From NCBI GenBank assembly GCA_032716605.1, contig CM064530.1:10058259-10122258 (forward strand): DNA of 64,000 bases, given 5' to 3'. Below the pieces are notes generated by a model. That model did no database searches and was not told where the DNA came from. It saw nothing but the letters and a program-made list of their open reading frames with translations. Shown in pieces: positions 58,515 to 64,000 of the stretch; position 1 is the stretch's first letter; each line of letters begins with the position of its first letter. The translations under genes and the position numbers were made by a program. This DNA comes from Paralithodes platypus. Taxonomy: Eukaryota; Arthropoda; Malacostraca; Decapoda; Lithodidae.

Positions 58515-59815
58515 CAGTCAGCTATAATAGGTCACTTATGAAATTCCGATTATGCATTTTAATTTTTTTGTATCATTAAGCCAGTGTGCAAAATCAAAGT
58601 ATAGAACATTAGTGGCTACTTGACTTGTAACCTACATGCTACTCTTTCGTCATGTGCTTGACCCCATAAGTACATATGATGTTATTTCATATTTTTTGTC
58701 TGGATATCTTTAGGCAATTTAATTAAATATATGAAGTATCTGTGAGTTATGTGACATAATGTAGATGTACCCTTTTAGTCGTAGAGGTCCTTCATAAGCT
58801 AAATATAGTTATTAGTCTTAGCCAGTTAAAAATATAACGTCTAAGTAAAGGGTTAACTAGAGGCACTGCTTGCCATTATGCCCTTCTTATAAAAGTAGTA
58901 TACGACTCTTAGATATATAATCTAATTCATGGTTCACTTTATGAAACCAGTCCTTGTTCTACAAATACCCCTTACGACATAAGGTGTGTTAAATAAATAA
59001 TGCTTATATTCATCATTAAAGTTACTAAAAAATTTAAGGGGACAGTGGCTGTTTGTTTGGTCTATTAATTCATGTATTCATATATTTTTTTAGTTTCCTC
59101 CCTAGACCTCCATCAAGCTTAGAAAACCCCCCCCTAGACCCCTCTTCAAGATATATTTGTACATGTTTCGGTAGAAAAATGACCAGGCCAAAGGCCGATT
59201 CCTCCTGAAATTACAGGCTTGCTATCGCTCGCCAGGAAAATATTGACACCTAAATGGCACGAAGGGTCCTAATATTGACAAATAAATGGGGTGAAAGGTC
59301 ATAAAATCCCAAAACTAATGGAACCAACGTCTTAAAATCTCAAAACTAGTGGAGCTAAACATGAGAGAGGAGGAGGACTCGAAGAACCAACTGTCTCCCC
59401 TTCACTCCTCGCCGAGCAGTTTCTCCCGCGCTTATTTCAGGCTGCTACTGATCTGTTAACAAATTTAGCTAGAGACCTTAATGTATCAGAGATCAACCAA
59501 CCTCCTGCCTATTGCCCCCACTGGTGACACTCCAATATATGTTCCCTCACACAACAAACATTCGGCAAATACAGGGGCAAAATAATTATAATGTTTGGAC
59601 TTTGGATATGAATTCACTATAGTCTATTTCTGTCCAGCTGATGATAAATTGCCATGTTATTATCTTGGTTACTTAGCTATTATGTAGATTTTGTAGCGAA
59701 ATATGTTATTAATTATAAGAAAGTGGCAATAATATGATGCAGAGACATTGCAGTATCATATTTTTCCATTAAGTATCGATCAATCAGTTGCTAAGGGATT
59801 CTATTTAGTATCAGC
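58515..59815. repeat. Rearranged relic of cuticle-array unit sequence
   Basis: 58515-58960 is the reverse complement of array sequence like 3690-4150 (GGTTCACTTTATGAAACCAG and CATGTGCTTGACCCCATAAG are diagnostic). 59085-59395 matches array sequence like 3395-3670 in the direct orientation. 59395-59625 is the reverse complement of sequence like 2540-2720. 59690-59810 matches intron 1 of the divergent copy 3 (about 19045-19140; shared AATATGATGCAGAG and CCATTAAGTATCGA). No exon remains. Confidence 0.65.
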
Positions 59816-60044
59816 TGTACAAAACTAGACTATAACAATGATAAAGTTTCACCCCATTGTATTACCCGTTCAGTACCGGTTCATACTTTGTTCTGACTAC
59901 TATTCGATGATTGTGTTCGTTATAAATAGGGCCTCAAGCAATTAACAGGGTTCGAACTATCTCATTCAACCCTTTTTACTACCACAGCTCCCTCTTAAAC
60001 TGCTCAAAATCGTCTAAAATAAAAAAAACAAAAAACTTTCGAGC

Positions 60045-60200
60045 TACATTTGTGCATTTTTCGGTTGTTCCGGCCGACGGCCGGTTCCTCCTAAATTACA
60101 GGCTCGCTATTCCTCACTAGGAGAAAACAATCGATACCTAAATGGCTCATAAAGGTCTTAAAATCGCCAACGTAGTAGGGCTAAACATGAGGAAGAAGGG
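60045..60200 (+). repeat. Dispersed repeat related to array spacer (3480-3690 type)
   Basis: Shares TTACAGGCTCGCTAT, a TCACTAGGAGAAAA-like stretch and GGCTAAACATGAGG with the array spacers and with 59085-59370 and 63480-63650, so this is an interspersed repeat and not only an array component. Confidence 0.55.
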
Positions 60201-60255
60201 AGTAAAAAAATAAATATATATATAAATAAATCTCCCTTAATTATACATATCAAAA

Positions 60256-60607
60256 TTTGACAGTGTGGTCTCTATCATTTGACAGTGTGGTCTCTATCAT
60301 TTGACAGTGTGGTCTCTATCATTTGACAGCGTGGTCTCTATCATTTGACAGCGTGGTCTCTATCATTTGACAGCGTGGTCTCTATCATTTGACAGTGTGG
60401 TCTCTATCATTTGACAGTGTGGTCTCTATCATTTGACAGTGTGGTCTCTATCATTTGACAGTGTGGTCTCTATCATTTGACAGTGTGGTCTCTATCATTT
60501 GACAGTGTGGTCTCTATCATTTGACAGTGTGGTCTCTATCATTTGACAGTGTGGTCTCTATCATTTGACAGTGTGGTCTCTATCATTTGACAGTGTGGTC
60601 TCTATCA
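60256..60607. repeat. 22-bp satellite, 16 perfect-length units
   Basis: The unit begins TTTGACAGTGTGGTCTCTAT and ends CA, giving 22 bp. Sixteen units with no length change. Three consecutive units (4-6) carry the same T to C change (CAGCGTGG), so the variant itself spread by local duplication. Confidence 0.95.
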
Positions 60608-60799
60608 TTTTACTTTAACTTTAACCCATTGAGGATCATGACGCGTTCTGATTTTTTTTTACTGGCTATCATTAGACGATTTTATTGAGCTGAGGAAGGA
60701 TCTGTGGGAATTAAAAGGGTGAAGACCACATCAGTTAACCCTCTGACTTCCATATGCCCTTCCGAATCTGACTAAAATCGTCTACGAATAGCTGAGACA

Positions 60800-60945
60800 C
60801 TGATGGGTACTTCAAGGTCAAAACACACGAGCTAGGCTGCCCCAGTTAGTAGACTTGTAGACAATGAGTGTTTTTTTTAGAGCGGCTACTTCTTTGTGTA
60901 CTCTTTCAAGCTCTAGGTCTCGATTGCTAACACGAGCTATATATA
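60800..60945 (+). repeat. Dispersed repeat ending in a microsatellite (copy A)
   Basis: Matches 62185-62345: shared CAAGGTCA, GGCTGCCCCAGTTA, AGACTTGTAGACAATGAGTG-type and GCTACTTCTT segments. Both run into a pyrimidine microsatellite (60946-61043 and about 62340-62380). Confidence 0.6.
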
Positions 60946-61043
60946 TATATATATCTCTCTCTCTCTCTCTCACTCTTTCTTCCTCTCTCTCTCTCTCTCT
61001 CTCTCTCGCTCTCGCGCTCTCTCTCTCTCTCTGTCTCCCTCTC
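60940..61043. repeat. TA then CT microsatellite
   Basis: (TA)n followed by about 90 bp of CT with a few interruptions. A second short CT run is at 61172-61207. Confidence 0.88.
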
Positions 61044-61174
61044 TCTCTGCTTTGCTATCCTTACCTTCCACTTTGTAGCAAATTCTATGCTAGCATTAAG
61101 TCCGGACTGCCTAGTAGGGACCGCAAGGTTTGTGCAATCTGTGTGTATAATATACAATTTTATGTACAAATCTC

Positions 61175-61206
<32 letters not shown>

Positions 61207-61317
61207 CTGTGCACCCGTGTAATCTGGAACGAGTTTTTTCTTCCCAAATTTGTAACAATCATCAACCAAATACCGTGCCCCGCCCTATACACTATCCTAT
61301 CATACCCAATGCAATAC

Positions 61318-61534
61318 TAAAGCCGCTGTCACACGAGCGCTTTTTGCGTCAATTTTCCATGAGCAAGTTTTTTCTCGTATTAGTTCGGCAGATTTTCGCA
61401 CAGGTATCGGTAACTAGGCTGAATGTAGATTATGTTAGGCGGCTTAATTCTGATGAAGTGTATTTTTCCAAGCTTCCAGACCATAATTGCCCGTAAAAAT
61501 TGCTCGAAAAAGGGGTCGTGTGACTCCGGCTTAA
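61318..61534. mobile_element. MITE, TAAGCCGG-ended family, copy 1
   Basis: The left end TAAAGCCGCTGTCACACGAG and the right end reverse complement TTAAGCCGGAGTCACACGAC are inverted repeats. About 217 bp. The interior TTCGCACAGGTATCGGTAAC matches, in reverse orientation, the element at 63683-63901. Confidence 0.75.
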
Positions 61535-61699
61535 CTCTACTTCATAAAAAAGACTATGCTATTCTATTCTGTTCTAATTACTCAGGCCCAATCCCCATTT
61601 TTTTTTTCTTTTTTTTTTTTGAGGGTGGCCGACTCAAGACAGAGCCAAAACAGGGACAACACAACAGAAAACAACGAACACACAAAAACAAAATACAAA

Positions 61700-61925
61700 T
61701 TGACACACATCTAGGTCCTTATATATTAAAAAAGACGACACGAAAGATCTCAGCAACTACCGTCTCATTCGGTTATTATCAATTATTTAGAAGTTGTTCT
61801 CTAAGATCCTCACAAATAGGTTAGGTAAAATTTTCGATGAAAATCAATCAAGGGAACAGGGATAATTCAGAAGTGGATATTCAACCATGGATCACTTGCA
61901 TAGAATGAACCAGCTATTAAAAAGA
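61700..61925 (+). mobile_element. Reverse transcriptase fragment of an RTE-like non-LTR retrotransposon
   Basis: One continuous plus-strand frame from about 61728 gives DLSNYRLIRLLSII, then KLFSKILTNRLGKIF, DENQSREQG and FRSGYSTMDHLHRMNQL, interrupted by two in-frame stops (at the Tyr position before KLF and just after REQG). This is the central fingers/palm region of RTE-type reverse transcriptases (the NYRPISLL...REQAGFR...STxDH pattern). Only about 65 residues survive, so it is a dead fragment. It lies in a different frame from most of the longer open frame there. Confidence 0.75.
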
Positions 61926-62184
61926 AAAAAAACTCAGTGTAATATTCCTCCTTCTTTAGCTTTTGTGTCCCCCCTACCTCCACCCGCTCCCCCCCCCCCC
62001 CCCCCTTTCTCTCTCTCTAGGGAGGAGGGGGCACACATCGTCTTCCACAACCTTTATACCAAGATATACTGTATATCCTCTATATTTCTTAGCCTCCAGC
62101 CAATATATTGTTTTCATAATATTCACCCGAGGCTGCTATGGTTGAAATCTGGCTATTATTAGGGTACTCTATCTAGACAATGGG

Positions 62185-62345
62185 CATACCAAGGTCATCT
62201 CATACACACGGCTGCCCCAGTTACTATAGACTTATAAACAATAAGTGGTATTGTTTTTCGTAGGGCGGAGCGATGCGGTCTACTTCTTCATTTACTCTAA
62301 ACTCTCTCTGGTTCTCGCTCTCAATGTTTAACTAGCTCTTGCTTT
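62185..62345 (+). repeat. Dispersed repeat ending in a microsatellite (copy B)
   Basis: Direct repeat of 60800-60945, about 1.4 kb away, same orientation. Confidence 0.6.
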
Positions 62346-62494
62346 TACTCGCTCTCGCTCGCTCTTTTTCTCTCTCTCTCTGGGGTTGATTCGGGCATTG
62401 TTAGGTACAGAATGCTTCTATGTAGTGACTATCAGTGAATCCTGGATTCATAGTGATATCAGAGATTATTTTGGGGAACTTAAAATGGTTCCAT

Positions 62495-62730
62495 GTCAGT
62501 TGAACCAGTGCCACTTCAACCAGTTCTAACTCAACCAGTGACCACTTCAACCAGTGACCATTTCAACCAGTGACCATTTTAACCAGTAACCTAACCTAAC
62601 CTAACCTAACCTAACCTAACCTACTGGTTAAAATGGTCACTGGTTGAAATAGTCACTGGTTGAAGTGGCCACTGGTTGAGTTAGCACTGGTTAAAGTGGC
62701 ATTGGTTGAAGTGGCACTGGTTCAACTGAC
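62495..62730. repeat. Large palindrome with a (TAACC)7 loop
   Basis: The left arm starts GTCAGTTGAACCAGTGCCAC (62495) and the right arm ends with its exact reverse complement (to 62730). The arms, about 95 and 109 bp, are built from degenerate CAACCAGTGACCACTT-type units. Between them (62587-62623) lie seven perfect TAACC units, the complement of the arthropod telomere repeat TTAGG. Confidence 0.9.
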
Positions 62731-63479
62731 CTGTCACCCTTAAAATGCCTGGATATACATTAAAATGTATCCACAAAGACCGGACCAGACGGGAAGCGGG
62801 TAGAATTTTTATGTACATAAGATATTTGTTTCTTAAATTAGAAGCTAGTGATCCAAAGCATTCAGATGAGTCGCTACCATGGGCCAAACCAATGGGGGCA
62901 TTACAGATGGTTTATTGACTATTTGCCCCTTTTAGTCTCAAAGCGAAAGAAAATAGTCTAATGGCAATCAGAGTATGGATACAAATTAAGTAATCTTCCT
63001 GAAAGGGTTAAGGCAGAAATGAAATTAGACAGGGTGTGGTGGGATGATCAATATAAGTCTATGCCCAGATGAGGTCAAGGGTTGAGTAGGATTGGGGTGG
63101 GTGGGTAGTTTGGTTCTAGTTGCTACAGTTTGCGGTAATACAAAAAACTGGCTCCAGTCTACACGAGAAGACGGGTGGAGAAAGAGTGAGAGTGAGTTAC
63201 AAGGAATGGTTTGTGTCTCAGAGACCTTGCGGCCCATTATCGAAGTGGAAAGAGGGAGATTGTATGGTGCACTACACCCATTGCAGAGTGTGATATATAC
63301 TATCTACTCTCTTCTTGAGCTGCTCTACTGAAGAACTATTTACAACTTCTGGGGGAAGTTTGTTCCAGGTAGATCAGATCTTATATGTGAACAAGTTTCG
63401 ACGTATACTTGTGTTGAACCTTTGAAATTCTAACTTCCAGCCATGGTTGCATGTTGTAGTGATATTTAGGCTAAACATT
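62731..63479. other. No recognisable gene
   Basis: One MITE-type fragment (about 62905-63015, ending GAAAGGGTTAAGG) is visible. The remaining short open frames have no motif I recognise. Confidence 0.4.
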
Positions 63480-63650
63480 TTGCTTAGGGAAAAATCGACA
63501 CCTAAATGGCAAGTTAGGTCATAATATTGACAACAAAATGGGGCGAACAGTCTTAAAATCGCCAAACTAATGAGCCGAACGTCTTAATATCTGAAAACTA
63601 ATGGGGCTGAAAATGAGGGAGAAGGGGGGCCAGAAAAAATCAACCTTCTC
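63480..63650 (+). repeat. Dispersed repeat related to array spacer
   Basis: Shares AAAAATCGACA, AAAATGGGGCGAA, AGCCGAACGTCTTAA and CTGAAAACTAA with the array spacers (for example 3540-3690), showing that this spacer component is dispersed in the genome. Confidence 0.6.
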
Positions 63651-63682
63651 CCCTTAAATCGTCAAGTGTTTGTCCTCCACCC

Positions 63683-63901
63683 TAAAACCGGTATCACACG
63701 AGCGCTTTTTCACTCAACATGTATCCTCAACACTGGTCTAGCAGCTTAGGAGGTCAACATTAAATATTTTTTCCGTTACCCAAATTCATCCATCATCAGT
63801 CTAGTTTCCGATACCTGTGCAAAATAATCCAGAAATGTTGCCAGAAAAAATGTTGATCATCGAATGTTGACTATAAAAGCTCTCGTGTGATACCGGCTTA
63901 A
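63683..63901. mobile_element. MITE, TAAGCCGG-ended family, copy 2
   Basis: The left end TAAAACCGGTATCACACGAG and the right end reverse complement TTAAGCCGGTATCACACGAG are nearly perfect inverted repeats. About 219 bp, inverted in its interior relative to the copy at 61318-61534. No coding capacity. Confidence 0.8.
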
Positions 63902-64000
63902 GAAGTGAGATCCATCTAGCAACAAGGCTTTACCTACATAGTAACAGATAAGATAATTAAGGGGGGATGATTGTTTTTTGCCTGGCCACCCTTCTCCCTC

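Noticed and set aside
60256..60607. CRISPR-like array
   Set aside because: The 22-bp units are contiguous with no spacers, and the genome is eukaryotic.
61432..61824. 130-codon plus-strand frame
   Set aside because: It crosses a MITE end, a T-rich run and an out-of-frame part of the RT remnant, so it is not one gene.
62587..62623. True telomere or chromosome end
   Set aside because: Only seven units, internal, and enclosed by a palindrome with unrelated DNA on both sides.

Overview
The window is eukaryotic arthropod DNA, most likely from a decapod crustacean. The evidence is spliced genes with very short first exons, an arthropod TATA/TCAGT core promoter, a Rebers-Riddiford (chitin_bind_4) cuticle protein of the crustacean pro-resilin-like type, very dense CT/GA/TA microsatellites, TTAGG-type repeats, RTE-like non-LTR fragments and many small terminal-inverted-repeat elements. 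No bacterial, organellar or viral gene is visible. The species cannot be named from sequence alone.

Positions 1 to about 51,620 are a head-to-tail tandem array of nine units, all on the minus strand, with start codons spaced 5.0 to 6.6 kb apart (about 5.8 kb typical). Each unit carries one three-exon gene for a small, acidic, secreted cuticle protein of 127 residues. The exons are a 12-nt exon 1 (MNAK), a 72-nt exon 2 (rest of the signal peptide plus a linker) and a 300-nt exon 3 (chitin-binding domain and Ser/Glu-rich tail). Copy 0 has only exon 1 inside the window. Copies 1, 2, 5, 7 and 8 look intact and encode the same protein, and copy 4 differs at three residues. Copy 6 has lost the splice donor of intron 2. 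Copy 3 is a chimera: its promoter, exon 1, exon 2 and the start of exon 3 come from a divergent paralogue, joined out of frame to a normal 3' half that carries two more single-base insertions. Every copy, including the divergent one, has TATATATA 31-32 nt upstream of a TCAGT initiator and a 30-nt 5' UTR. The probable job of the locus is high-dosage, coordinated production of one cuticle protein, for example at moulting.

The spacers are mosaics of shared repeats: a ~400-bp polypyrimidine block, a CT microsatellite, a TTAA-flanked MITE-like element, a tRNA-derived SINE and a dispersed family with an 'AGGCTCGTTATCGCTCACCAGGA'-like core. Presence or absence of a 645-bp inverted-repeat element, an ~815-bp SINE-bearing segment and a 225-bp TTAA MITE lets the units be ordered: copies 2 and 5 with their downstream spacers are sister blocks, and copy 0 resembles copy 4. 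The array is broken at 19.4-22.27 kb by unrelated repeat-rich DNA (non-LTR fragment, GT and GA microsatellites, old SINE, relic of exon 3).

From about 51.6 to 64 kb I see no convincing gene. This part holds SINE-like tRNA heads, MITEs, three inverted or direct dispersed repeat pairs, two non-LTR retrotransposon fragments, a 22-bp satellite (16 units), a large palindrome whose loop is (TAACC)7, and a rearranged relic of the array (58.5-59.8 kb). All splice sites and promoters were read by eye and have no transcript support here.
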